DNA of 64,000 bases from Bog-473 sp963728845 (GTDB lineage Bacteria; Actinomycetota; Acidimicrobiia; Acidimicrobiales; RAAP-2): the NCBI GenBank assembly GCA_963728845.1, contig CAVSLS010000059.1, positions 6,899 to 70,898 of the forward strand, written 5' to 3'. The notes beneath the pieces were generated by a model. That model worked only from the letters and a program-made list of their open reading frames with translations, made no database searches and had not been told where the DNA came from. Each line of letters begins with the position of its first letter. The first letter of the stretch is position 1. Positions 49,411 to 57,510 of the stretch are shown one piece after another. Both the position numbers and the translations under genes were made by a program.

Positions 49411-49967
49411 GTGGTCTCCTTCTTGGTCGTTCCGGCACGGTCGAAGATGGCGGCACGGTAGTAGGCCAGCTCCGCGACGCTCTCGCGGATGTCCTGCAGC
49501 GCCCGGTGGCCGCCCTTCTTGACCGGAGCCGCCTTGTAGACCTCGGGGAGCCAGCGCCGACAGAGCTCCTTGACCGTCGACACGTCGACCGAGCGGTAAT
49601 GCAGATAATCCTCGATCTCGGGCAGCTGCGCGGCCAGGAAGCGCCGGTCGGTGCCGATGGAGTTGCCTGCCAGGGGCACCGTGCGGGCCTCGTGGATGTT
49701 CTGCTGCAAGAAGGCCAGCGTCTGCGCCCCGGCCTCGGCCAGGGTCAGGGACGACGCCTCCATGTCGGCCACCAGACCGGAGCGGGTGTGCATGGCTCGG
49801 ACGAACTCGTCCATGTCGGCCACCTGCTCAGGCGTGGCATGCACCACCAGGTCGGGGCCCTCGTCCACGACGGTCAGGTCGTCGTCGGTGACCAGGCAGG
49901 CGATCTCGACGATCGTGTGACGCGCCGGATCGAGCCCCGTCATCTCGAGGTCGAGCCACGCCAGCAT
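49407..49967 (-). CDS. orn: Oligoribonuclease
   Basis: 187-residue DEDDh exoribonuclease that degrades di- to pentanucleotides, including pGpG from cyclic-di-GMP breakdown. The first acidic pair is in MLAWLDLEMTGLDPARHTIV, followed by AGNSIGTDRRFLAAQLPEIE and KKGGHRALQDIRESVAELAY, with the catalytic His and last Asp. ATG 49967 gives the exact family N-terminus. Intact. Its stop overlaps the start of the acyl-CoA synthetase. Confidence 0.95.
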   Translation of the reverse strand: MLAWLDLEMTGLDPARHTIVEIACLVTDDDLTVVDEGPDLVVHATPEQVADMDEFVRAMHTRSGLVADMEASSLTLAEAGAQTLAFLQQNIHEARTVPLAGNSIGTDRRFLAAQLPEIEDYLHYRSVDVSTVKELCRRWLPEVYKAAPVKKGGHRALQDIRESVAELAYYRAAIFDRAGTTKKETT

Positions 49968-50044
49968 GCGCGGGCATGCTACCGGTCGCCCGGGAAGGGC
50001 CCTTGGCCGTGGGCGGGGTGGGCCGGTCCTTGTAGTGTCCGGCG

Positions 50045-50488
50045 ATGCTGCGCGTCCCGTTGCACCAGCTCGACCCCGCCCTGCCGGTGCCCGGCTACGC
50101 ACGTGAGGGGGACGCCGGGGCCGACCTCGTCGCCCGCGTCGACACGCTCCTGGCGTGCCGGGGCGGCCGCGCCGTTGTGCCCACAGGCGTGGCCGTCGCC
50201 ATTCCCGCCGGCTACGCCGGGCTGGTGCTTCCCCGCAGCGGGCTGGCGGCCCGGCACGGGGTGACCTGCCTCAACGCGCCCGGGCTGGTCGACGCGGGTT
50301 TCCGGGGCGAGTTACAGGTCGTGCTCGTCAACCACGATCCCGAGCGAGACTATGCGGTGAGCCGGGGCGACCGCATCGCCCAACTGGTGCTGGTCGGGGT
50401 GGAAGAAGTCGACTTCGAGCTGGTGGCCGAGGACGGCCTCGGCGACTCGGAGCGGGGCGGGGGTGGCCTCGGCCACACCGGCACATGA
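50045..50488 (+). CDS. dut: Deoxyuridine 5'-triphosphate nucleotidohydrolase
   Basis: 147-residue trimeric dUTPase that hydrolyses dUTP to dUMP. The five family motifs are visible: EGDAGADLVA (22-30), LPRSGLAARHG, NAPGLVDAGFRGELQ (Phe where most homologues have Tyr), RGDRIAQLVL and the C-terminal ERGGGGLGHTG arm. ATG 50045 is the first start. It diverges from orn across ~80 bp and is followed by the acyltransferase gene after 34 bp. Confidence 0.94.
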   Translation: MLRVPLHQLDPALPVPGYAREGDAGADLVARVDTLLACRGGRAVVPTGVAVAIPAGYAGLVLPRSGLAARHGVTCLNAPGLVDAGFRGELQVVLVNHDPERDYAVSRGDRIAQLVLVGVEEVDFELVAEDGLGDSERGGGGLGHTGT

Positions 50489-50522
50489 CGCGGCAGCGGA
50501 CAGCAGCTAAGAAGAGGTGGTG

Positions 50523-51962
50523 ATGCGGTCGCTCGTCGGCATGGATGCCGCCTTTCTCTCCCTCGAGACGCCCACCACGCCCATGCACGTGGGCGTCGCG
50601 CTGGTGCTGGACCCGCCCGAGGGCACGCGCTCGCTCTTCTCACCCTCCACCCGCTATGCGCAGATCCGCCGCGTCATCGAGCAACGGCTGCACCAGATAC
50701 CCCAGTTCCGTCAGCGGGCCGTCCGGGTGCCGTTCGGCCTGCACCACCCGGTATGGGTCGACGACCCCGACTTCGAGCTCGACGATCACCTGAGCCGGGC
50801 CAGTCTGCCGTCGCCCGGAGGAACGGCCGAGCTGGACGCGTTCATGGCGGCCGCCATGAGCCGGCCGCTCGACCCCGACCGGCCCCTGTGGGAGATGTAC
50901 GTGGTCGAGGGGCTCGAGGGCGATCGCAGCGCCCTGGTGGCCAAGGTGCATCACGCGATCCTCGACGGGGTGAGCGGAGCATCGGTGCTGGCGGCCTTCC
51001 TCGACGTCACTCCGAGATCGCGGGTCGTGCCGTTGCCCCCGGAATGGGACCCGGCGCCGCTGCCGTCCAACACGCAGATGCTGCGCCATGCGGCCTCGTC
51101 ACTCGCGAGACAGCCCGGCGCAACGTTGAGCACGCTGCAGGCCGGGGTGGAGGCGGTGGCGGACCTCGGGATGCACAACCGGGAGCTGGCCGAGCGAGGC
51201 GAACAGCCGCCACCCGGCTTCTTCACGGCGCCGCGTACCTCGTTCAACGGCGCCGTCTCCAACCGGAAGCGGTTCGCGTCGCTCTCGCTCCCGCTCGACG
51301 ACGTCAAGCTGGTGGGCCGGGTGTTCGAGGCAACCGTCAACGACGTCATCCTGGCCGGCGTCTCCGGTGGTCTGCGTCGCCTGCTGGCCTCCCGCGGGGA
51401 GGAGACGGAGCAGCCGCTCGTGGCGATGGTGCCGGTCTCGACGCGCGCTGACGGGCAGGCCGAGGCGCTCGGGAACCAGGTCTCGGGGATGCTCGTCTCG
51501 CTGGCGAGCGACGTCGACGACCCGGTGCTCCGGCTCGACGCGATCGCAGAGTCGGCCCGGGTCGCCAAGGAGCAGGAGAAGCTGCACCGGGGACGTCTCA
51601 TCGGCGACCTGGCCCAGGTCGCGCTGCCCGCGTTCGCGTCACGTATGGCACGCGCCGTCGCGGGTTCCCGGCTCTTCGACAAGGTGCGGCCGCCGTTCAA
51701 CGTGACCGTCTCGAGCGTGCGGGGACCGGACTTCTCGCTCTTCTGTGCCGGCAGCCGCGTGATCGGCATGTACCCGGTCGGCCCGATGGCCGAGGGGATC
51801 GGCGTCAACGTGACGGTGTTCTCGTATCTCGAGCGGGTGTACTTCGGGTTGCTGGCCTGCCGGAAGCTGATCCCCGAGCTCGACGAGGTGGCGGGGCACA
51901 TCGACGACGCCCTTGGCGAATTGCTGGAATGCGCGCTCGATGTCCGGGGAGCAACGGCTTAG
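50523..51962 (+). CDS. Wax ester synthase/diacylglycerol acyltransferase (WS/DGAT)
   Basis: 479-residue acyltransferase that joins acyl-CoA to an alcohol or diacylglycerol to make storage lipid. The catalytic HHxxxDG is HHAILDG at 143-149. Also seen are SLVGMDAAFLSLETPTTPMH at the start, ATVNDVILAGVSGGLRRLL, and NVTVSSVRGPDFSLFCAGS, all standard for the family. The ATG 50523 has AGAGG upstream. Intact; a two-stem hairpin follows. Confidence 0.94.
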   Translation: MRSLVGMDAAFLSLETPTTPMHVGVALVLDPPEGTRSLFSPSTRYAQIRRVIEQRLHQIPQFRQRAVRVPFGLHHPVWVDDPDFELDDHLSRASLPSPGGTAELDAFMAAAMSRPLDPDRPLWEMYVVEGLEGDRSALVAKVHHAILDGVSGASVLAAFLDVTPRSRVVPLPPEWDPAPLPSNTQMLRHAASSLARQPGATLSTLQAGVEAVADLGMHNRELAERGEQPPPGFFTAPRTSFNGAVSNRKRFASLSLPLDDVKLVGRVFEATVNDVILAGVSGGLRRLLASRGEETEQPLVAMVPVSTRADGQAEALGNQVSGMLVSLASDVDDPVLRLDAIAESARVAKEQEKLHRGRLIGDLAQVALPAFASRMARAVAGSRLFDKVRPPFNVTVSSVRGPDFSLFCAGSRVIGMYPVGPMAEGIGVNVTVFSYLERVYFGLLACRKLIPELDEVAGHIDDALGELLECALDVRGATA

Positions 51963-51995
51963 CCCGTCTCACCGGGTCACGATGACCCGAGAGGC

Positions 51996-52035
51996 GGGCA
52001 CTGCGAGCCGCGGGGAGGCTCGGCCCGCAGTGCCC
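51996..52035 (+). terminator. Hairpin terminator after the acyltransferase gene
   Basis: GGGCACTGC pairs with GCAGTGCCC and, inside, GAGCC pairs with GGCTC, giving a 14-bp interrupted stem followed by TTCCTCG. A smaller GGGTCA/TGACCC hairpin lies just before at 51974-51988. It sits between convergent genes and may end transcripts from both sides. Confidence 0.55.
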
Positions 52036-52072
52036 TTCCTCGTCTGGGGGCGGGATGGAGGATCCGGGCCGG

Positions 52073-52447
52073 CTACGAGCCGGAGGGCGCGCTCGAGCTC
52101 GGGGCCGAGGACGGCGTCGTGCCGGAACCCGCGGGCGGCGTGCCCGTGTGGCTGCCCGCGGCCCCGCCCATGTTGGGACAGTTGTGGGTGGAGCTCGATC
52201 CCGACCCCGAACTGGAGCTCGAGCCGGAGGGCGCGCTCGAGGAACCCGAACTGGTGCTGCTCGAACCGGAGTTCCCGGTGCCCGAGCTCGACGACGGCGT
52301 GGAGGTCGACGAGTTGGCCGTCGAACCGGAGCCCGTGTTGCCCGTCGTGGTGGACGTCGTGGCGGCGTTGGCGACCAGCGCACCCCCGGCCACGAGGCCA
52401 GAGGTCAGTGCGCCGATGGCCAACACGTTTCGAATGCGGATCTTCAT
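52073..52447 (-). CDS. Small secreted Ser/Gly/Thr-rich protein
   Basis: 124 residues. A signal peptide, IRIRNVLAIGALTSGLVAGG followed by ALVANAA, precedes a low-complexity chain of Ser, Thr and Gly with one cysteine in THNCPNMGGAAGSHTG. There is no known domain. ATG 52447 has a possible AAAGGG box upstream. It is read in the same direction as the cytochrome operon but separated from it by ~240 bp. Such Ser-rich tails are often glycosylated or span the wall; this is inference. Confidence 0.7.
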   Translation of the reverse strand: MKIRIRNVLAIGALTSGLVAGGALVANAATTSTTTGNTGSGSTANSSTSTPSSSSGTGNSGSSSTSSGSSSAPSGSSSSSGSGSSSTHNCPNMGGAAGSHTGTPPAGSGTTPSSAPSSSAPSGS

Positions 52448-52686
52448 TGGGGTAGTTGCCCTTTCATCTCGTGTGGAGCCCCAGCCCATTCGGACCGGTA
52501 CCGCACACGGTGCACCCCGGATCTGGGCGCGCCCTCAGAATGCGGTGGTGGAATGCGGGGAGTTACCTGACGAGCGGATGACGATTCACAGGATTCGCAG
52601 CGAATGCGTCACAGGAGGCTGACAGGGTGCCTCGCAGGCGACGTGACGGTCCTGCACAGAGGTCGTGGTGAGGCGCTCGGAACCGT

Positions 52687-53658
52687 TCAGGCCCCGGCGA
52701 GCTCGCGGTAGTGACGTCGCCAGATCAACCTGTAGACGCGAGTCCAGCGTGGGATGGAGCGCAGGATCGGGATGAAGGGCAGGAAGATCAGCCCGAGGGA
52801 GAGCACCATCATGATCGACCACACCTCGAGGTCGGCGTTGTCCGAGGACTTCATGGGCTGCACCTGGTACCACATGGTGTAGAGCCAGAGCCACGCCTGC
52901 CCCGGGTAGTTCCCGACCTCGTTCATCATGCCCCATTGGGTACCTTGGAGGTTCTGCGCTTGGGCCATGTCGGCCAGGTAGGTGCCGTCGGCGATGAACA
53001 GCAACGGCTTGGTGTAGTTGGTGTTGTAGAACTGCCCCTCGCTCAACAACGTGCCGTCGAGGCCACCGGATTGCGACATCTCCGTCAGCGTGCCGATCAT
53101 GACGCCGACCGGCCCGTAGCGCCCGGCCGGCACGTGGAGCCGTCCGCCCACTTCGGTGGCGTTGCCGACCGCCTTCTCGTAGGCCGTCATCCACGCGGTC
53201 TGCTGTCCTGCTGGTGCGTCCTCGTACAGCTTGAGCGCCGCCCGCACCGTGGGCTGATTCACCAGCGTGCTCAGGGGGTAGATCACGAAGTCGTGCGCGG
53301 TGTCGATCGGCTGGTGCACGCCGAACCACTGGGCGGGCTCGAAGAACCCGATGTGCTGTGCGGCGTCCGGCGTCGAGTTGTAGGGCGGTCCGTACGATGC
53401 CGTGGCGCTCGTGCCGTCCAACTCGGTGATCGCCGTCTGGGCGAAGTCAACCGGGTTGGCGAGAGACCACCGCTTGAGTGTGACGGCCGCTGAGTCGGGC
53501 GACGAGAAGACGACGGCCAACAGGACGACCAGCACGGCAACCGCGAGGAAGGCGACGAACGCCTCCTTCAGGATGTCGTAGGGAACGTATGCCCCCTTCC
53601 ACTCCCGCACATCGCGGTCCGGGTTGAAGCGACGGGCCCTCCGTCTCGGAGGGCTCAT
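52687..53658 (-). CDS. Membrane partner of cytochrome b6-type protein (subunit IV-like, large external domain)
   Basis: 323 residues, intact. A basic cytoplasmic start leads to one helix (FVAFLAVAVLVVLLAVV, about 34-50), then ~220 external residues (NPVDFAQTAITELDGTSATA, GMMNEVGNYPGQAWLWLYTM) and a last helix near 283-300 (IMMVLSLGLIFLPFIPIL). The DILKEAFVAF entry into the first helix resembles the cytochrome b C-terminal half, but no PEWY quinol-site motif is present. Its ATG overlaps the cytochrome b stop (ATGA), so the two are surely co-produced. I do not know a named family. Confidence 0.65.
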   Translation of the reverse strand: MSPPRRRARRFNPDRDVREWKGAYVPYDILKEAFVAFLAVAVLVVLLAVVFSSPDSAAVTLKRWSLANPVDFAQTAITELDGTSATASYGPPYNSTPDAAQHIGFFEPAQWFGVHQPIDTAHDFVIYPLSTLVNQPTVRAALKLYEDAPAGQQTAWMTAYEKAVGNATEVGGRLHVPAGRYGPVGVMIGTLTEMSQSGGLDGTLLSEGQFYNTNYTKPLLFIADGTYLADMAQAQNLQGTQWGMMNEVGNYPGQAWLWLYTMWYQVQPMKSSDNADLEVWSIMMVLSLGLIFLPFIPILRSIPRWTRVYRLIWRRHYRELAGA

Positions 53659-54392
53659 GCCGGGTCACCGGCGGGTGGGGCAACGGCGGGGGCGTCGGCC
53701 GGGGCGACATCGCCGTCCTTCTCATGGGCCGTGTCGGCGAACGGGGGGACGATGCCGTGGCGCCGCACCAGGAGCACGTGCAGCCCGGCGATGATGGCGA
53801 CCACGATGGGCAGCAGCACGATGTGCCACATCAGCATCTGGCCAAAGTTGAGCACGTTGAAGACGGCACCGGCGCCGGTGGAGTTGATGCCGTCCTTGGC
53901 TTGGGTGGAGATCCACTGCGAGTCGAAGTTGGTCTGCGACACGTAGCCGGTGAAGGCGGCCGCCACCGAGACGAGAAACGAGATCACGCCGGTGGCCCAG
54001 GTGAGGCGCCGGTTGCCACGCCACGCGGCCATGAAGAACTTTCCCCACAGGTGGATCACCATGAAGAAGAAGAAGGCCTCGACGCTCCACAGATGTAGCG
54101 AGTTCACGAAGTGGCCCGTCGAGGACACGTGCCACCAACTCGGCCCCATGATGGCGAGGATGCAACCGGTGATGATCACCCAGGCGAGGCTGACGACGGT
54201 GAGCACACCGAACACGTAGATCCACGAGGCCATGTACGCGGGCTGGCGGTCGGGGAGGAGCTGGTCGGGCGGGAACGCGGACTCGGCGGCTCGCCGCATC
54301 CGTGCGGTCCACTGGCGGGATTCGGCTCTGCCCGACTGTGTCGCCGAGGTGGCCGTCGTGGTGCCGACGCGGTCGCCGGTGTCGATGCTCAC
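53655..54392 (-). CDS. Cytochrome b, N-terminal four-helix type (b6-like)
   Basis: 245 residues, intact. Four membrane helices hold four heme histidines: His100 and His114 (spacing 14) and His190 and His205 (spacing 15). Spacing 15 in the last helix is that of cytochrome b6 rather than of bc1 cytochrome b. The helix WIYVFGVLTVVSLAWVIITG lacks the cysteine that b6f uses for heme c. It should carry two b hemes and move electrons from (mena)quinol. The GTG start overlaps the 58-residue gene, and the partner gene follows with a 4-bp overlap. Confidence 0.85.
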   Translation of the reverse strand: MSIDTGDRVGTTTATSATQSGRAESRQWTARMRRAAESAFPPDQLLPDRQPAYMASWIYVFGVLTVVSLAWVIITGCILAIMGPSWWHVSSTGHFVNSLHLWSVEAFFFFMVIHLWGKFFMAAWRGNRRLTWATGVISFLVSVAAAFTGYVSQTNFDSQWISTQAKDGINSTGAGAVFNVLNFGQMLMWHIVLLPIVVAIIAGLHVLLVRRHGIVPPFADTAHEKDGDVAPADAPAVAPPAGDPA

Positions 54393-54565
54393 TGGTCACC
54401 CCGCTTCCGCCTGGGGAACGGCAGGATGATCGCCAGGACGAAGACGATGATCATCAACACGATCACTGCGAAATTGGCGTAGGAGAGCTGGATGAAGCCC
54501 CAATGGATGTAGCGGCCGCTCCCGTTGAGGTTGATCAGCGCGCCGAGCAGGGTAGCGAGCACCAT
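54389..54565 (-). CDS. 58-residue membrane protein, first gene of the cytochrome b operon
   Basis: The minus strand from ATG 54565 reads MVLATLLGALINLNGSGRYI, HWGFIQLSYA and one helix, NFAVIVLMIIVFVLAIIL, then a basic tail PFPRRKRGDQ. Its TGA overlaps the GTG of cytochrome b (GTGA). Coupled start/stop, a single helix with positive-inside tail, and position at the head of the operon argue that it is real. It is probably a small structural subunit of the cytochrome complex, by context only. Confidence 0.75.
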   Translation of the reverse strand: MVLATLLGALINLNGSGRYIHWGFIQLSYANFAVIVLMIIVFVLAIILPFPRRKRGDQ

Positions 54566-54649
54566 GACGCCACCATACGCTCGGTGACCCCCTCAGATCA
54601 GGGACCTTTGTCACAACCCTCGAGGTGGTGGCTGTGGCGTCCTCGCTGG

Positions 54650-55429
54650 TCAGCGCTTGGTGGCCCGCCAGCAGTAGGAACGCATCGGGACGTCGACGAC
54701 CTCGAGCCCGGCGAACGCCTCGTGAGTGTCGAGATAGCGCGCCATTGCCTCGAGATGTTCCCGCCGGTCCGCCTCTTCCATGGTGATCACCGCGCTGTAG
54801 GTCGTGGAGAGCGCGACGAGGTCGGTCTTGGTCATCGGCCTGGTCCAGCGGAACAGGTGCGTCTCGGGTTCGAGAAACGGGTTGGTGCCTCCGGCGTCGA
54901 CGTTGACCACATGCCGGCGCCGACGGCGCGCGTCCACGTCGGCCTGCTCCTCGGGGCTGAACACGATGCCTCCGGCCCAGAGCGATCGCATCCAGTCGAC
55001 CGAGCGGTCGGGCCCGCTCCACACGAGTGAAAGACGCCCGCCGGGCCGCAACACACGTGCCACCTCCGGCACGGCACGCTCCTCGTCGACCCAGTGCCAG
55101 GCCGAGGCGGCGATGACGACGTCGAAGGAGGAGCTGGCGGCGGGGATCTCCTCGGCTCGACCCTCCAAGATGGCGACCCGGGCCTCACTCGCGGCGAGGA
55201 CGGCGCGCATCCGGTCATCGGGCTCGACTGCCGTCACGTGCGCCACCCGCTCTCCGAGGAGCCTCGTGAGGACGCCGGTTCCCGCACCGATTTCCAGGAC
55301 GTCGGAAACGCCATGGGGAAGGAGCCAGTCCAGGGCTTCGGGCGACGGCCCGGGCCGGAGCCGGTCGTACTCGCCGGCCACTGCACCGAAGGACCCGCTC
55401 AAGATGGCCGTGGTCTCGTCCTGGCGCAC
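54650..55429 (-). CDS. Class I SAM methyltransferase (Methyltransf_11 type)
   Basis: 259 residues. After SGSFGAVAGEYDRLRPGPSP come motif I in DVLEIGAGTGVLTRLLGERV, VTAVEPDDRMRAVLAASEAR, FDVVIAASAWHWVDEERAVP and VLRPGGRLSLVWSGPDRSVD. This matches the family of small-molecule methyltransferases annotated as ubiquinone/biotin-like or unknown. GTG 55429 is used because a longer frame would run into tRNA-Gly. Intact. Substrate unknown. Confidence 0.85.
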   Translation of the reverse strand: MRQDETTAILSGSFGAVAGEYDRLRPGPSPEALDWLLPHGVSDVLEIGAGTGVLTRLLGERVAHVTAVEPDDRMRAVLAASEARVAILEGRAEEIPAASSSFDVVIAASAWHWVDEERAVPEVARVLRPGGRLSLVWSGPDRSVDWMRSLWAGGIVFSPEEQADVDARRRRRHVVNVDAGGTNPFLEPETHLFRWTRPMTKTDLVALSTTYSAVITMEEADRREHLEAMARYLDTHEAFAGLEVVDVPMRSYCWRATKR

Positions 55430-55568
55430 GACGCGGAATTTAGCGAGGGCAACGGGGTCGCCGACGGCGGCTGGCCCGAGGATCGATCGGAGTCGCGAAC
55501 GGCCAGGCGGGAAGCAGGATTTCCGCTCCCTCTCAGTGGTGGGCGACGCGATAAAGTGGTACTCCAAC

Positions 55569-55640
55569 GCGGAAGTGGCGCAGCGGTAGCGCATCACCTT
55601 GCCAAGGTGAGGGTCGCGGGTTCGAATCCCGTCTTCCGCT
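55569..55640 (+). tRNA. tRNA-Gly (anticodon GCC)
   Basis: GCGGAAG pairs with CTTCCGC in the acceptor stem. The D-arm is TGGCGCAGCGGTAGCGCA, the anticodon stem-loop is TCACCTTGCCAAGGTGA with loop TTGCCAA, and the T-arm is GCGGGTTCGAATCCCGT. No CCA is encoded. It is immediately followed by the IS remnant. Confidence 0.97.
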
Positions 55641-55644
55641 CTGT

Positions 55645-56330
55645 GTGATGTCTCAAGACATCGAGCACCGACGTCTGAGACAGCGTAGACCTGGGCCGTT
55701 GCTGTTGCTCAGGGGATTCGCTGATAGTCCTTGGTCGGGTCGAGGACAAGGCGACGCAGTGGCGAGCCGTCGAGCCCCACGATCTCGATGTCGAGGCCGT
55801 CGATGAGCATGGCGACCCGCCAGCCCGTATAGGCGTTCCCGATCCCGATGTGGTGAAGCCGTCCTCGGTGACGAAGCGTGATCCGGCCGGCTCGATCGAC
55901 CCGGTCAAAGCGGAGTCGTCTCTCGCCCACCTTGACGAATGACGGAGACGGCACCGCCTTCTCCCGTGCGTTGTACACCGCTGCTGGTGTCTTGCGCCCG
56001 ATGCCCCGATGCGGTCGCTCCTCGTTGTAGTAGGTGACGAAACGATCCAGCTGGCGCTGGAGCTGCTTGGGGCTGTTGATGTCCTGCATGACCAAGAACT
56101 TCTTCATGGTCTGGTGGAAGCGCTCGACCTTTCCACACGTCTGGGGGTGGTAGGGCCGGGCGTGCTTGGCCTCGATGCCCAGTGCGAAGAGCTCTTGTTC
56201 GGTCACCCCGGCCACGTGGTGGTGACGCCCGGTGGTGAAGATGAGCACGCGGCTCGCAGAGGGCATCCATCTGGGTCGTCGTGAGTCCTCAGCCAAGTGC
56301 ATTCTGGGCCTGTGTGTTGACTTTGGACCC
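55645..56330. mobile_element. IS481-family insertion sequence remnant next to tRNA-Gly
   Basis: The segment starts at the 3' end of tRNA-Gly with a perfect 16-bp palindrome GATGTCTCAAGACATC (55647-55662) and contains the C-terminal half of an IS481-type transposase on the minus strand. The left boundary is uncertain; GTTGACTTTGGACCC at 56316-56330 may be the other end, since a one-mismatch copy occurs at 61968-61982. The first half of the transposase gene is missing, so the element cannot move by itself. Confidence 0.6.
55709..56282 (-). pseudogene. IS481-family transposase, C-terminal part only
   Basis: The readable part begins around FTTGRHHHVAGVTEQELFAL and contains ARPYHPQTCGKVERFHQTMK, with the last Glu of the DDE site, then FVTYYNEERPHRGIGRKTPA and the C-terminal beta domain ending in LDPTKDYQRIP. 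The N-terminal helix-turn-helix and first two catalytic aspartates are absent. Full IS481 transposases have 320-400 residues; about 190 remain. Confidence 0.8.
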
Positions 56331-56358
56331 TAGAGCCTGCCCGTCGGATCGTGAAAGG

Positions 56359-56378
56359 TTCCATACAGAGCTATGGAA
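56359..56378. repeat. 7-bp inverted repeat upstream of the third GYW-repeat protein
   Basis: TTCCATA, six bases, TATGGAA. It lies ~40 bp before the GTG start at 56416, so it would form a small hairpin in the leader or serve as an operator. It is AT-richer than its surroundings. Confidence 0.35.
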
Positions 56379-56415
56379 GCGCAGCGGTGCAGCCATGAGA
56401 TGTGGGAGGTCCAGC

Positions 56416-57315
56416 GTGGTGCGACTGTTCCGGATCGTGGGGATCGTGAGCCTCTTCGTGGCTACGGCCCTTCTCGCACCGGTTGTCGCTCCTAGGGCAT
56501 CCGCCTCGGTTCACAACCCCGGCTATTGGCTGGAGTCCGGCGACGGTGGCATCTTCGCCTTCGGTGGTGCGGCGTTCCTCGGGTCGGCGACCCAACGGTG
56601 CACAATGGAGTGCTTCGGGTTCGGCGCGACGGGAGACGGCAGCGGCTACTGGGTCGTGGACAACTATCCCGCAGCCAGCCCGGCGGTCAGCAACCTCTAC
56701 GGATTCGGTGATGCCTCCGACGTGTCCGTGCCCAACGAGAGTGGCGGTGCCACGGCTGTGGCGTCCACCCCGTCTGGTCACGGAGGGTGGGTCCTCTACG
56801 GGCAGACCGGCACGGTCGTGCCCTTCGGCGATGCGATCTGGTTCGGCGACGGATCCTCCATCCAGCACCGGGGCGGGACCTGGCCGCCGTTTGGGAGCGC
56901 CATCGACTATTTCTCTGGTATCGCCTCGACCCCGGACGGAGGCGGTTACTGGCTGGTGGGAATCGACGGGGGCGTGTTCGCCTACGGGGACGCTGCCTTC
57001 TACGGATCCATGGGAGCGCACCAGGTGATCGCTCCCGTGGATGGGATCGCCCGCACCTCCGATGGTCATGGGTACTGGCTCGTCTCTTACGACGGTGGTG
57101 TGTTCGCCTTCGGGGATGCCCAGTTCTCGGGTTCCATGGGTGGCAAGCCCCTCAACGCGCTCATGACCGGTATCGCCGGCAACCCGGACGGACCCGGCTA
57201 CTGGACCGTGGCTCAAGATGGTGGTGTCTTTGCCTTTGGCGGTGCACCGTTCCTGGGTTCGATGGGGAATCGTCTCCTGGCCCGGCCGATCTATGGCATG
57301 GCCGCCAGCGGCTAA
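56416..57315 (+). CDS. Exported protein made only of six GYW repeats
   Basis: 299 residues. Signal peptide LFRIVGIVSLFVATALLAPV ends near RASAS. The mature part is six repeats beginning GYWLESGDGGIFAFGGAAFL, GYWVVDNYP, GGWVLYGQTGTVVPFGDAIW, GYWLVGIDGGVFAYGDAAFY, GYWLVSYDGGVFAFGDAQFS and GYWTVAQDGGVFAFGGAPFL; the first three are diverged. GTG 56416 is chosen over ATG 56395 because GGGAGG lies seven bases upstream. Intact. Six repeats and nothing else suggests a small closed propeller on the cell surface or secreted. Confidence 0.82.
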   Translation: MVRLFRIVGIVSLFVATALLAPVVAPRASASVHNPGYWLESGDGGIFAFGGAAFLGSATQRCTMECFGFGATGDGSGYWVVDNYPAASPAVSNLYGFGDASDVSVPNESGGATAVASTPSGHGGWVLYGQTGTVVPFGDAIWFGDGSSIQHRGGTWPPFGSAIDYFSGIASTPDGGGYWLVGIDGGVFAYGDAAFYGSMGAHQVIAPVDGIARTSDGHGYWLVSYDGGVFAFGDAQFSGSMGGKPLNALMTGIAGNPDGPGYWTVAQDGGVFAFGGAPFLGSMGNRLLARPIYGMAASG

Positions 57316-57510
57316 GGGACCGATCGAAACCCCTCGAGATGGATCTGGCGGCGCAATGGCGCCAAGCAGTTAATACTGACCCGTGCCCTACTCGTGCCGT
57401 TTGTACTGGGCTGTGCGGGGAGAACCTGCCGAAGGCCTCTACTTCGCGTCTTGTCCTCGTGAAGAGAATGGGAGTAGCTACACATTGTGAATCGAGAGGT
57501 GGAGGACCCT

